Shown here in pieces: positions 46,791 through 58,645 of a DNA stretch of 64,000 nt. This stretch comes from Epiperipatus broadwayi (lineage: Eukaryota; Onychophora; Udeonychophora; Euonychophora; Peripatidae): positions 310,001-374,000 of the forward strand of contig JAQFVV010000350.1 in NCBI GenBank assembly GCA_028023455.1, given 5' to 3'. The notes under the pieces were generated by a model. It ran no database searches. It saw only the letters and a list, made by a program, of their open reading frames with translations, and was not told where the DNA came from. Numbering within the stretch: the stretch's first letter is position 1; each line of letters starts with the position of its first letter. A program made the position numbers and the translations under genes.

Positions 46791-49700
46791 CATAAATAAG
46801 ATCATATTATAAGAAAAAAATATTAGCAAAGTAGTACAATAAAATTAACAATATTTAATTCTTAGAAAATGTATATAATAAATAAATAGTAGAGTAAATA
46901 TAAAACTGAAATATTTTAAACATTATGCAAATAATATATACTGATACTGAAATATAATAAAATTTGATCATTACATTTATAAATACAATTAAGGCACATA
47001 TTTAACTTCAAAACAACTTTATTTACCAATATGACCATATTGATCTTTAGGCTATTAGCTTAACCTACTCAAGATCTTTTTTTTTGAGTTATTAAATTAA
47101 TATTTATTAAATATTTGGAATGGTCATTCTAGTCAGTATATCATAAATCCAAGAAAAATAATATTGGTGAAATGAACTAATTTATCTTGTGTATGCATGC
47201 AAGTTTCATTTTAGATAGTTATTAACATTAATGGTAATAATTATTATTACTTAACATTTTACTTAAGTATAAATCATTTTAATATTCTTTGCTAATTTAA
47301 ATAAATAAAAAAAATTACCAATAACTAGTTTCACAAAATTTAATATTTGTAATAATATTTAAAATTTTATCCATCATCAAACATAATGTTTTCATTTTTC
47401 TGAAGTATAGATAAATGCAAAAGATGCCAAATAGCCACAATAATTAATAAAATTTTTATATGAATAAAAATGTTTGGATTTTTGAATCACTCCAACGTTA
47501 GAAACATTTTTTGATTGCAAATATTTTTTACTTTTTAAGTATAAAAGAATTACTTTTTTACATAGTTTTTGTGACTATTGTTCAAAATATACTAAATATT
47601 ATATACTTTACCACTGCATTAAACTACTCAGGTGAGCACCATTTTGCTGTGATAAGTAATAAAATTTATATATAAGTGAAAGTGTTTAGTTTTCATAATC
47701 ACTTTTATTTAATTATTCTAATTTATATAAAAAAAGACAGATTACTATTAATTAATTATTTAAAAATAAACGTTTCAAAATATTACCTCGTAATAATTAC
47801 TATGATTCTGCAATATATTGAGCAACAGCCATATTTATTACTTATATTCTATCAATAATTTGTTTTGTATAGCAACAGCAATAAAAGTGCTAGCCTTTAC
47901 AATATGGAATTGTTTCTGATGCTATCATGAATTTTGTTTAATGTTATTTTTTTTTCTTTTTTAATAGTGATATTTTTTTTACATTTTACTAATTTGCTTT
48001 TCCTTCAATTTGGACTGTCACAAGATTTGTTTCCTAGTTAAAACTCATAATTGATTCTTAATAAAAAGAAAATAGAGTGCAAATACATGTAAATGGCTTC
48101 TGAAAATTTATCAAATGAACAATGGTAGATATAAAAGTTTAAAATGTCAGAGTGTATAATATGTATATAATAAAAAATAACCAGCATGTAAAAATAATAG
48201 TGTAAATATTTTATTATTAAAGGAATATAACTTTGTTAATAGAAAATGTAAACAAGTTATGCATAAGGGATTCTATTCATTTAAAATCCAACTAACTAAT
48301 GAGTTTTCAAACATAAAACTGGTTTTAACAAACTGACATTCTTATTAAAGTTAGCCTAATAAATCTAAGAGTTACTTTAACTTTGTTATAAATATTGTAC
48401 TCCAATAAAGATAATGGAGGCAAGCAGTTATGTAAAGAATAAAGAAAACAGACATTCTTATCTCTTTACAATGAAGGACAGAGATGTTAGATTATTTAGA
48501 CTTTGGAGGCTAAACTGCCAAAGCCAGAAAAGTTATTATGTAAATAAAAAGATGAATGTATAAATAATTATATATTTTTTAAATGTTCTACCATTTCTGT
48601 ATCTTTTATTAAGTAGAATTTTAATCACAAGAAATATTAATTCTAAAAATACGGGGATAAACAATAATTAATGAAATAATAACTTAAATGCATTTTCAGT
48701 GTTAACCATCCTCATCAAAAGCACTAGTTATTATGTTTATTAGAATAGATTGGAGATTTATAAAAGCATTGAACAGTTCAAGGAGAGTAGCAAAATTTAC
48801 TGCACAATTGTTTTTTTTAAAAGAGCTTGTAACATGTTTCCTAATTGCTGCAAATTATATGTTAATAGTTCTGTGTATATGTAAAAAAAGCCATGGTTAA
48901 ACTGCAGAAACAGTTATTATGTTTAATTATATATATAACTGTAAAAAATTATATTCAGCAATTAAATGAAAAAATAGATGGGTACAAAGTTATTGGATTC
49001 CAGATTAAATTAAAGGATGTGATCATCTTTATAATATTTTGAGAAATATGATTGGAAATTTTGTTGTTTAGTTCATATGCAATGTGTTAATGACCAAGTT
49101 AACAATTTTATGATTATTGCTTTTGACCAGAGTGCTCAGCATTGAACATGTATTTAGGTTATACTGTTATTTATTAAATATTAATTATCTCCATATTTTT
49201 TGAATTAATATTTCTTGTTATTACATTTATTTTTTTATAGTGTTTTTTTTAAATAGAATTTTATAGGATTCATTTCATTTTAATTTACAAATTTTACTTT
49301 TTCAGATTAAGAGCATTATAATTTAGTATGCATAAAGGTGATTCTTACCCATGAAGCCATCTTGGAAAATGTCTATATTTACTAACCTGCACTCTTATCT
49401 CCTAGAGAGCTTCTAGGAATGAATAAAAACAGTTTCTCTTAATATTAAATAATTAAATTTCTAATCATTTAGTGGGCAATCAGAGACTTTCATAGACACT
49501 GGGGAAAGGCACTGAACCCTTACTGAAAATATCAAACAATAAATGTAATAAATAGCAGAAGTATGTGTTTCTTGGTTACAAATGAAAATGTTTAAAAAAT
49601 TAATGTGTAGAGATTTTTTAAATTCACAAATCACAAAGGCAATGTTAATTTTTTTTTTCATGCTAACAGATTATGAGTATTGAAATTTACACCTGTACAA

Positions 49701-49929
49701 ATATAAAATAAAAGTTATCCCAATTCATGTCTTAATTATTTCTACTATAACTTAAAAATGCAAATAGAAGTAAAAGGAAATAACATCTTAGTACAACTAA
49801 ATACTCTAAATTTCACTTTTATCTTAAAACAAACTTTATTAGGTCAAAAAAAGATTACATTTTGTAGACAAAAAGGCAATTAATAAAGGGTAAACTTATA
49901 GACAAACTTAAGTAAAGCTAAAACAATTG
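46791..49929. other. 3.1 kb AT-rich, nothing recognised
   Basis: No open frame with support, no RNA gene and no repeat structure that I can defend. Confidence 0.5.
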
Positions 49930-50260
49930 TTAATTAATTAATGATTAAAACCCTTAGGTTAATTGACAATGTCCAAAGTTGGCAATTGTTGTGATAGTCC
50001 TTGTACACTTGTGTTGTCATGAAGCCTAAACAACTTCCAAGTTTCTTCATATATAAATTTTGATGATAGCAATTGATCTCTCGCTTTTATTTTTTTGATG
50101 GTTTGTAGGAAGCAAGAGTTCTGATCTGGATTAGGGTGTTTATATGTCATTTTACATCTCACATACCAGATTGAGTAAGTAATGAATATTGATAGTCTAA
50201 TAATTGGAAACTATTTGGTTTTAATACTTTCCTGCAAAGAAATTATAGTGTAGTAATCAA
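49930..50260 (-). pseudogene. Tx1-like LINE ORF2 C-terminal fragment, copy 3
   Basis: The minus-strand frame 50162-49959, and its extension to about 50250 (PIIRLSIFITYSIW), line up with the last 60-70 residues of copy 2: FLQTIKKIKARDQLLSSKFI against FKTIIISMKNRDRLLVPERL. This is the extreme 3' end of a strongly 5'-truncated insertion. It proves that the family has at least three copies in 50 kb. Confidence 0.7.
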
Positions 50261-50927
50261 CCTTTATGTTATTATATATCATCTGTCTGATTGTTCCCAG
50301 AGCATTGCAAGATGTTAAATTTCACTTTTATCTGCTAAATCCAACAACAAAGCATTAGTAGATTTTTTTCTAAAAATTAGAATCTTTATAATTATTATTA
50401 AAACACCTTAATACCATGATTGTTTAAAGAGGTGGGGAATATATTATTACTTCTTTCAAAAAACAAAGCATTTGCAGATTTTTATCTTTTCACTATTCCT
50501 ACAGATCATAAATAGAAATAAAATAAAAATATCATTTTAAAATAAAAGGATGCTCCAAATTTGACATTTATCACTTAAAATCCAATAGCAAAAGTGTTGA
50601 ATTTTTTTTTCTAAAAATAGAATGAAACTTCTTACTATTTACATTTTTATTCTGAATATTAAAACATCTTAATATAAATACTGTTTATAGAAGAGAACAA
50701 GATCTACTGCTAATTTATTAAAATGACACATACTGGGGGGTTACTACTATTCTTAATCTAAATGTTGTTTAAGAAAAGCAAAAAAATTGTTCATTCATTA
50801 AAACTTTGCAACTTTTATTCTACATATTGAAAGTTTGCCCTCCTTCAATTACAGTTTATTACTTTTATTCAATTTTGTTCCAAAACAGTACACAAAATAA
50901 ATTGTATTCCATTTTTTTTCATATGTC
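50261..50927. other. AT-rich, nothing recognised
   Basis: Three partly similar blocks (around 50330, 50460 and 50570, each with a CAAAGCATT- or GCAAAAGTG-like start) suggest an old tandem repeat. Confidence 0.4.
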
Positions 50928-51005
50928 AAATGCGTTGACAAGGAAGCGAACTCGGGCCAGCTGCTTGCTATGCCAACCACTAGACCAACAACGCTTGACA
51001 TTTTC
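50928..51005 (-). repeat. tRNA-Glu-like mini-repeat (anticodon arm deleted)
   Basis: Minus strand: TGGTCTAGTGG (A box) and GAGTTCGCTTCC (B box) lie inside a long end-to-end pairing, TGTCAAGCGTTG at one end with CAACGCATTTGACA at the other. Compared with 53642-53716 about 8 bases of the anticodon arm are missing, so it cannot be a working tRNA. Confidence 0.65.
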
Positions 51006-52076
51006 AGCAGTGGCACAATAGCTCTCCCAAAATTACCTATTAAATAATTACTGTTAAACTAATAGCAAATATTAACTTTGAAAGATAAGTTAAAATCATT
51101 GATTCTGTGGAGAATCTGTTACTATTTCAAATATTATGTTAAATAGGATAAATAAACTTCAACATTGAGGCAAAGAAATATTATTTGTGGTAGACTTGGA
51201 AAATTAAAATCAGGACATATTAATTGGAAAACATTTTTCATTGTCATTTGGGGATTTTATTTTATAGATGAAGAAAGTAATGATGAATTGTAGAAGGGCT
51301 TTAGTTATAAAACAGTAAGGAATTTGACAACACATAGGAATTCTATATGCAAAAGCAATAATAAGATTTATATTTAAAATAGACGTTAGATTTTCTGATT
51401 ATTAATTGCATAAATTAGACTTGAGTATTTCGTGTTTACAATTTCTAATATGCATAGTAGCTTCTCAGTAAAAAGTAATGGAAACACAAATATCAAGATA
51501 GATCTAAATAAATATGTTTTTTGACTTCTCTAAAAAATTAATTTCTAATTAAAATTTGCTTTTGTCTTCAGATTTATCTATTTTACAAAAATAATATATA
51601 ATTCTTTAGTGACAGAGAATCAAAACAATTTAATCTGATTTAGTAGAAAAAAAAAACAGACAAATGCTATTTGATTTAACTAATTAGAGTAAAGTTAGAT
51701 TTCTTCAAACAACAAAATTAAAAATAACAAATAAAAATCATTAAATTAAAATAGAGATGAAAATTTAAATTCATTTGTAATTTACAATTAAGAAGCATTT
51801 TTAATTATCTTGATATTTTAAAAACTAGTATATTAAAAGAACAGATGCAAAATAACAAGATTATGGAATTCTTATATTTTTTGACTTAATTTAAAACATT
51901 TAAAAAACACTAAATACAAACACATACTTTTACTACATATAAGATTTATAATAAATTTTAGCCAATCTTATTATTGCCATATTATTAAAAATCTATATCG
52001 TATAAAAACTTATAAACTTTACTTATCTTCAGATAAAAAGCTATCTTGTTTCAAAAAATATAAATATGGCTTAGAT
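51006..52076. other. AT-rich, nothing recognised
   Basis: No feature supported in this stretch. Confidence 0.5.
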
Positions 52077-52327
52077 CAGGGATGAGAACCTGCAGCATTA
52101 AGACCACATATAGCCTTTTTGAATCTCTTATGCGGCCTTACCTTTTATTTAAAATTTGCATTGCAAAATCGATTTATTACTAAGAGCGTGGGATGCCATT
52201 TACCGATGTATCAATCTTTGCTGTACCTCAATCCCAGTCTTTCCCTGTAAACATAACATTGTGTATGCATTTCTGCTTACATTGAGATTAAGTTACTATA
52301 AATTTAATAATACATTGATTGACCACG

Positions 52328-54199
52328 ATGTCTGGAAAAAGAAAGTTGAATGAAGAAAAGAAAACATTTAATGTTCAGCGGGAGCTATATTATTTCTTTA
52401 TCTCTGTGAAAAAATAAAATGGTGTGTTTGTTGTGTAATACAATGGTAATAAGTTTTAAAAAACCAAATGCAAATAAATATTATTTAATTCATAAAGCAT
52501 ACAAATATGCCAAATTAGAAAGGAAAGTGCATCAACCTGCATTGCAAAAATTGAAAAAAGAAAAATTGCATCTACAGTCAGGTTTTAGTGCTTTTTATGA
52601 AGAATATTACTGCAGTTGATGTTACATACAAAATAGCACATAAACTTGGGGGAAAAGGCAAATGATTAACAATATAAAAATAATCAAAGAATGTATTGTT
52701 GAAGCAGTAAGTTGTTTAGATCCAGAAAAAGTTGATAAATACAAAGAATTATCTCTTTCAAGAAGATCTATAACTGATAGACAGCATGAATTAGCTCAAA
52801 CTGTGACAGAACAACTTTGAACAATAACTGAAAATAAAGATGACTATTTTTCAATAGCTTTAGATGGAAGCATTGATAAAACTGACTCAGTTCGAGTATT
52901 ATATTTTATTTATGCGATAACTAAAGATTTTTATTGTTACAAAGAACTACTCACATTGGGTACGTTAACTGGAAGAGCTTGCAGAATTGACATTATTAGC
53001 AACTTTAAAACAATATGTAGTCAATCAGAACTAAATCTTAATAATCTGATCAGTGTATGCATTAATGGTACACCTTCCATGAGAAGCAAGTGAGGAGGAT
53101 TTGTTTGTTAAAATAAAATTCAAATTTGAAAAAGTTAATGTCATTCCACTGTATATTGCACCAACAAAATCTTGGTATTAAATCAACTATTTTACACAAC
53201 CCTATGGATAAAGTTATTGCAATTGTTATCCTTATTTGAGTGAATGCACTGCATTGTGAATTTCAAAACATGCTTATGTTAGATGATAAAACAAAGTGAC
53301 AATTTACTCTATTATTGAAAAGTTCACTGGTTATCAAGGGGACAAATTTAGACTAAAGTTTTAACTTTACAAGAACATATTTCAACATTATATGAGGAAC
53401 AAGAAAAACTACAAATTATCAACAAAGAATTTTGTAGAAAAGCTGCATTTTTGTTGGATATTATGGCAAAGCAAAATGATTTAAATATTTCCCTGAAAGA
53501 TAAAACTAAACATATATATAATATGTGGCAAAAAATTCAGGCATTTTGGAAAAAGTTGACATTTTTCAAAACTTTGTTATCTTGCTTGGATGTATCCAAA
53601 GAACACCCCACAATTATCAAAAATCTTAAACAAGAAGCAAGCATTTGTGACCTAGCGGTTAGCATAGCTGCCTTTCAAGCAGCTGTTTTGGGTTTGTCCC
53701 GGTCAACACTTTGACATATATATATATATAAGAAGAAATATGAACTTGAAAACTTCGTTGATTATATAGCTGTCATGGATTCCTTAATTGAAGAATATGT
53801 AGAAAGATTTTCGGATTTTGAAAAACAAAGAAATTAACTTTTAAACAACACTTGATTGATATCTTAAAAGCATCTACAGAACTACAAATGGAATTAATTG
53901 AATCGGGAGAAAATAATACTATGAAATTTCTTTTTGATAGCAAAAAAGATCCTATTGAAATATGGAAAAATGCATTTAAATACCCATGCTTACATCACCA
54001 TGCACACCATTTGCTTTTCTGCTTTGGAAGTACCTACTGTTGTAAATCAACATTTTCATATATGATATAAATTAAAAACCATTTAAGGCTGCAGATAACT
54101 GATGCTCATTTAGAAGATCAACTTAAGCTATGAGTTATGAAACTAGAACCAAATATTCAAATACTTGCAAGCAAAAAACAAATGCAAAAGTCTCATTAA
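52328..54199 (+). pseudogene. hAT transposase, GTF2IRD2/ZBED-like (broken)
   Basis: ATG at 52328 opens MSGKRKLNEEKKTF. A BED-like finger region follows (VCLLCNTMV near 52425). The catalytic region reads SIALDGSIDKTDS (first acidic residue present) and CINGTPSM, where the family has D in the DGxPxM block, so a catalytic Asp is replaced by Asn. Around 53600 the frame is interrupted by a tRNA-like insertion. The C-terminal dimerisation domain is at 53960-54060 (YPCLHHHAHHLLFCFGSTYCC). At least six stops or shifts are present. The product cut and pasted the element through its terminal repeats. Confidence 0.83.
53642..53716 (+). repeat. tRNA-Glu-like mini-repeat inserted in the hAT gene
   Basis: TGACCTAGCGGTTAGCA (A box region), anticodon stem GCTGC/GCAGC with a 7-nt loop CTTTCAA giving anticodon TTC (Glu), a shortened T arm (GGGTTTGTCCC), then GGTCAAC pairing with the acceptor strand and ending CACTTTGACA. 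A (TA)n tail follows (53715-53730). It separates coding blocks of the transposase, so it arrived later. The T arm and acceptor changes argue against a functional tRNA gene. Confidence 0.7.
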
Positions 54200-54473
54200 C
54201 TTACATTATTTTATAAATCTAAAATAAAACAATTGTTACCAATTACCTAAATTTTTCATGTATTTATAAGTAATTCCCACAAAACTATTAAATTTTTGTA
54301 CTTTTGTTTATTGTACATCAAATCCATAAAAATATAACAAATGATCATTTAAATAGAGGTTTGAAAAGTTATTAGTGCAAAACAAATTCAGAAAATTTGT
54401 ATGACTTTTTCACTACTTCCTAAGTTGAATGTGGCCTTCCATGGTAAAAAGGTTCCCTACCTCTGACTTAGGG

Positions 54474-54769
54474 GATCAGACAAAATACTGTTATGGTATG
54501 CTATTTTAGTTTACTGATCCATTTTTTAATTGGTTGATTAAAATTCATACTATTGCTAATGTTTTATGCAGTTATGGAATAAATCAAATCTCAGTCCAGT
54601 GTAATTATGGATTGGTCAATTGTTCATCATCTTATTTTGTGTTCAAATATTACACAAACTTCTAAAAGAATTTTTTATTATTTATGTTTTTAAGTGTATA
54701 TATAATATTTAAATACATGTATATTGTTTATACTAAACTTAATATAAACTGAACACTGATTGCATATAT
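54474..54769. other. AT-rich, nothing recognised
   Basis: Short spacer between the hAT element and the family-2 repeat. Confidence 0.5.
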
Positions 54770-54935
54770 GTATGAGAGATGATGATCTGGACCAACTGAT
54801 GAGTGCTCAAAACATGTATATTGGAGATCATTTACCTTTTTCACATGTATGTGGTCATGTGTGTCAATTGTATAAGATGGAATAGATAGCTATAGGACCC
54901 TTGACAATCTGAGTTCAAGTCCCTTCTAATATATA
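54770..54935 (+). repeat. Dispersed repeat family 2, third copy (hammerhead with deleted stem II)
   Basis: Stem I is fully paired: ATGATCT (54782-54788) with AGATCAT (54825-54831) and CCAA (54792-54795) with TTGG (54821-54824). CTGATGA is intact (54796-54802). About ten bases of stem II, and the G of GAAA, are lost relative to the 27.35-kb copy. The repeat continues to a TTCAAGTCCC block and abuts the (TA)n at 54931. A dead motif, but informative for the ancestor. Confidence 0.7.
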
Positions 54936-54941
54936 TATATA

Positions 54942-57149
54942 TTGTAACCGGCTGCTTATTCAACCGATCGTATAGGGATTGGGAGCTCCGAAATAAACAT
55001 GATATAGCGTAAAGCTTTATTTAATTTCCTATATCGATAGTTGTTCATTATCAACACAAGGGGGCGCCAGATACGATGATTTAATTTACAATTTAATTTC
55101 TCGCATCGCCTTACGTCATATCAAAACGATTTCGAAGTCTTATCCCGCCCATAAGCTCAAACTCCCAGCATGAACCAATAAGGGTCACTCAGGGTCGCGA
55201 TGAAATTATTTCAAGAATATCATTCTGGTAAAAGACACAATAATAACCAATAGAGAAGAAGCTTGGTTGATTTATATATCGGTCCGAGTATTGGGCCGGG
55301 ACATTGGTTATTTGCAACTAGTACGATTATTTGATTTATGCGTCCTTATACAAAAAAAATTAGAAGCTTGTAATATCATCCCCCCATTATCATACAGTCC
55401 AATAGAATTATTCATATTATCTTTATTGACATTTAAGTTACACAGATTAATAATAGACCCTCCCAACTCTTAAACTTATCTTAACTACATAGTAAATAAA
55501 CATCGTGACTCACGGCACGATGAAGTTTAAAGAAATAAACAAAACAAAGATAAGAAAGACAAATTTAAAAGTAAACATAATTAATTGCGTGAATAAATTT
55601 TACTTATAATACTTAAATATATTTTTTAATTATAGAGAATGATTTGAGGAATGCTCGACTTGTTTAAATAATAATGGAATTTATTGAATATAAAAAAAAT
55701 GCAACATTAGTTGATAAATTTATTTGCACACACATACATGCATTCTTGCACTCGCACAGAAAAGAACATATTATGCATAATAAACATGGATGATATAATA
55801 TATTTTCTTCTTTTACATTTTGAAGTTAGGTGTGTGTTATAATTTCATTGCGAAAAGCAAATAATATTTCTGATCAAAGTTCATAACAGGAAAAGTCCTA
55901 AGATTTAAATATGAGGAATTATATAACGTCTGATATTTTATTTACGGAAGTTGAGGTTAAAGATATTAATATTCAAATATGAGGGATTATGGATCATTTT
56001 ATATTTTGATTTACGAAATATGAATTTAATTAGTTATGAGATTGCCTTTTAAAGTATACTTAAAGAATGAATGGGAGCATAAAAGAAATAAAATGTTTAC
56101 CTAGGATTTTGCGTAGTCTTCTGCTGCTTCTAATTTGATGAGGGTTTGAACCGGTTGGATACTGTTTCCATAATAAGTGGTTATTTATTTTATATAAGTT
56201 CAGCATATATATTTGGAATTCTTAAGTTAGCGGAACATTGGCTGATTGGGTACGATGTTTGGTGACACTGTGGTTGATTATTCATAGCGGTGGAGATGTT
56301 CTGCGGCGGGCGCATAATCACTGAGGGGTTTCTTAGCCCATATGCTATCGACCTCTAAAGGTTAATTTCACATGGTCATATTGGATAAAAAAAAAATTAC
56401 AGTTGTAGCTTCTGGAAGAATTTTAAAAAAACTATAGCAAAAAAACAAAAATGTAAAAAACTGTAAAAATTTTAAGGTTAATCAAAGTTTTTAAGGTCAA
56501 TCAAAGTGAAGACAAAGACTAAGATATATTTATATGGGTTGGCTATTATCTGAGGATAATCTCCCCCAGAGTTCAATATTCTCTGAGTTGACGTTGGGGT
56601 CCGTGTCCTACGTAATGTTCATTAATCATATGTTGAGCAATCTTAGGTTTAGGAATCTCATATTGAATCTCAGTTAAAAAATTTATACTTATTCACACCT
56701 TTGATGATAGTGTGTGTGTTTTAAGAAGAAAATAACTCTTACATTAGTTTAAAGTCGAGCATTTAATCTCAAAATCACCTCTATAAGCTTTTAACTTTTG
56801 CTATAGTTATAATTTAAAATAAACCCTTTTCTTAATTACCCGGGCATATAAGTAGAATTATTTATTGAGATTTAGTATGGCATATTAGTAATATTTTAAT
56901 ATATTTATTTTTTAGAGGATATTATTACAATAAATTATGTGAAAGCCTTAAATTATTTAATTAGAATTATTAACATTTTATTAACTATTTAATCAGAAAT
57001 ATTAGCATTTTATTTTATATTATATTTTATAAAGTATTGAAAGGAAATATATTTACAATTTATCATAAATTGAAAGTAAATAAAATATAGTGTATTTACA
57101 CTGCTTGTGTGTGTGGGTATAAACATGTACTGACTTTGTCTCGGTACAA
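54942..57149. mobile_element. 2.2-kb non-coding element with TTGTAACCG/CGGTACAA ends
   Basis: Begins TTGTAACCG at 54942 and ends CGGTACAA at 57142-57149 (one base missing in the inverted match). Both sides sit in (TA)n. The interior is CpG-rich for the window, with a GGGGGCGCC block near 55060 and a GTCGCGATG block near 55195, and has no long frame. Similar in ends and target to 9457-13100, but I see no clear internal similarity. LTR-type or non-autonomous DNA element; class undecided. Confidence 0.5.
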
Positions 57150-57299
57150 TATATATATATATATATATAATCAATAGAAATAATTGGATAAATTGATAAC
57201 AGTATTTAATAATAAATGTTACTAGGAAACCAGCAATTAAAATTGTACTTTCAAGCTTGATCAGGGTTAATAGCTTTTGTTTGAATCTTTTAAGAGGAA

Positions 57300-58645
57300 A
57301 CAAAGGAAAAAATTATTTTTATTTCTCAATAAAAGTTCAGACAAAAGTTATTAATATTTTATCCAACTTGGAGCTAGGGAACATTAATTGCTGGATGTCT
57401 GTCAACATCATTATTAGACACGATTTTCTGTTTATAACTTGGATTTTCCCAGTTATTTCTATTGTTTATATTAAAATCATCCATGGAAATAATTAATTTA
57501 TCATATTTGTATTCCTATTATGAGACTTCAGAAAAGATGTTAGATTTTTAGATCTACCATTACTGTATAAATAAGATATTGTACAGTGAAGTATAAATAG
57601 GTTTATATTTTTGTTTCCTAATAAAAATTTAGAAAAAAGTTTTTAACACATAATATAGCTTCAAGTTCGCAATTTAATTGCTGATTGCCAAGAATATTAT
57701 TGCTGAACATTTTTCTCTCATTACAACACAGATTTATACAGTTATTTATACATTCAAATATCAGCCTTTTTAAGCTAATTGTGCATACGCTTTGCGAGTG
57801 TTAATAATAAATGAATGCTTTCTCACCAATACAAGATATAGTATTTATGCAGGAATAAAAGGAATCCTCTTATTCCTACAACTCAAATGCTTATATATGA
57901 GCAAATCTGAAGTACTGGCAAGTAAAGCATGAGGACGGAACCGTCACTTTAAATTACTATATACGATGTCTGAATGAATGATGCGGGTGAAATTGTCTAG
58001 AATTTACTAAACGCCATTCCAACTGAAACTTAATCATATGTAAATAAGCATTTATTTTATATAGCATATGTCTACAATTGTATACATTCAAATATCAGCC
58101 TTTTAAAGCTAATTGTGCATACACTTTGCGAGTGTTAATAATAAATGAATACTTTCTCACCAATACAAGATATAGTATTTATGCAGGAATAAAAGGAATC
58201 CTTTTATTCCTACGACTCAAATGCTTATATATGAGCAAATCTGAAGTATTGGCAAGTAAAGTATGAGGATGGAACTGTCACTTTAAGTTACTATATACGA
58301 TGTCTAAATGATATTGTTACATCTAAATCATCCATGAAAATATTATGAGACTTCAAGTGATGTAAGGCTTCTAAATATCAGAATTACAAAAGTATTTTTT
58401 TCTCTTTAATGTACCAATGAGACCTTGTATACTGAAACAAAGGTAGGCCTATCATTTATTTCCTAAAAAGCTTCAGTCAACAAAAGCTTCTAACAGATAA
58501 TCCAGCTTGGTGTTAGCAATTTTAAGTTTTGGTTGTCTAGTAATATCATTACTGAACATTTTTCTCTCATTATAGCACAGATTTATACAGTTATTATTGT
58601 TTACATTTAAATCATCTATGAAAATATTTAATTTATCATATATAT
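57300..58645 (+). repeat. Degenerate tandem repeat, about 290-bp unit, three copies
   Basis: Units start near 57320, 57612 and 58455 (each with TTTCTCAATAAAAG- or TTTCCTAATAAA-like wording) and share a later block AACATTTTTCTCTCATTA (57698 and 58547, changed in unit 1) and an AAATCATCCATGGAAAT block (57473, 58327, 58610). Unit 2 is split by the direct repeats at 57751-58312. Similarity is about 70-80% by eye. Confidence 0.65.
57751..58312 (+). repeat. Two direct repeats of about 230 bp (period 334)
   Basis: 57751-57980 and 58085-58312 agree over nearly all positions (ATATCAGCCTTTT start, ACGATGTCTGAATGA end). The first 60-70 bases are related to the arms of the 26.7-kb hairpin. Each unit contains a small inverted repeat, AGGAATAA...TTATTCCT. 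No coding signal. They sit inside unit 2 of the larger tandem array. Confidence 0.8.

Larger units (their letters stand above)
52077..54465 (+). mobile_element. hAT DNA transposon (GTF2IRD2-like group), decayed
   Basis: The ends CAGGGATGAGAACCTGC (52077) and, inverted, CAGAGGTAGGGAACCT (54450-54465) match the hAT consensus of CAGnGGTnGGnAACCT. Each end also carries a G(C/T)GGCC-like or TGTGGCC subterminal repeat. The flanking 8-mers GCTTAGAT (52069-52076) and ACTTAGGG (54466-54473) agree at five positions and may be the eroded 8-bp duplication typical of hAT. The length of 2.4 kb is normal. Confidence 0.85.

Noticed and set aside
46791-49929. Short frames of 60-66 codons as small proteins
   Set aside because: Expected by chance in AT-rich DNA when non-ATG starts are allowed; no motif or conservation can be shown.
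53642-53716. Functional tRNA-Glu(TTC) gene
   Set aside because: The anticodon arm is good, but the T arm is shortened and the acceptor is altered, and it has a relative with a deleted anticodon arm; a repeat is more likely.
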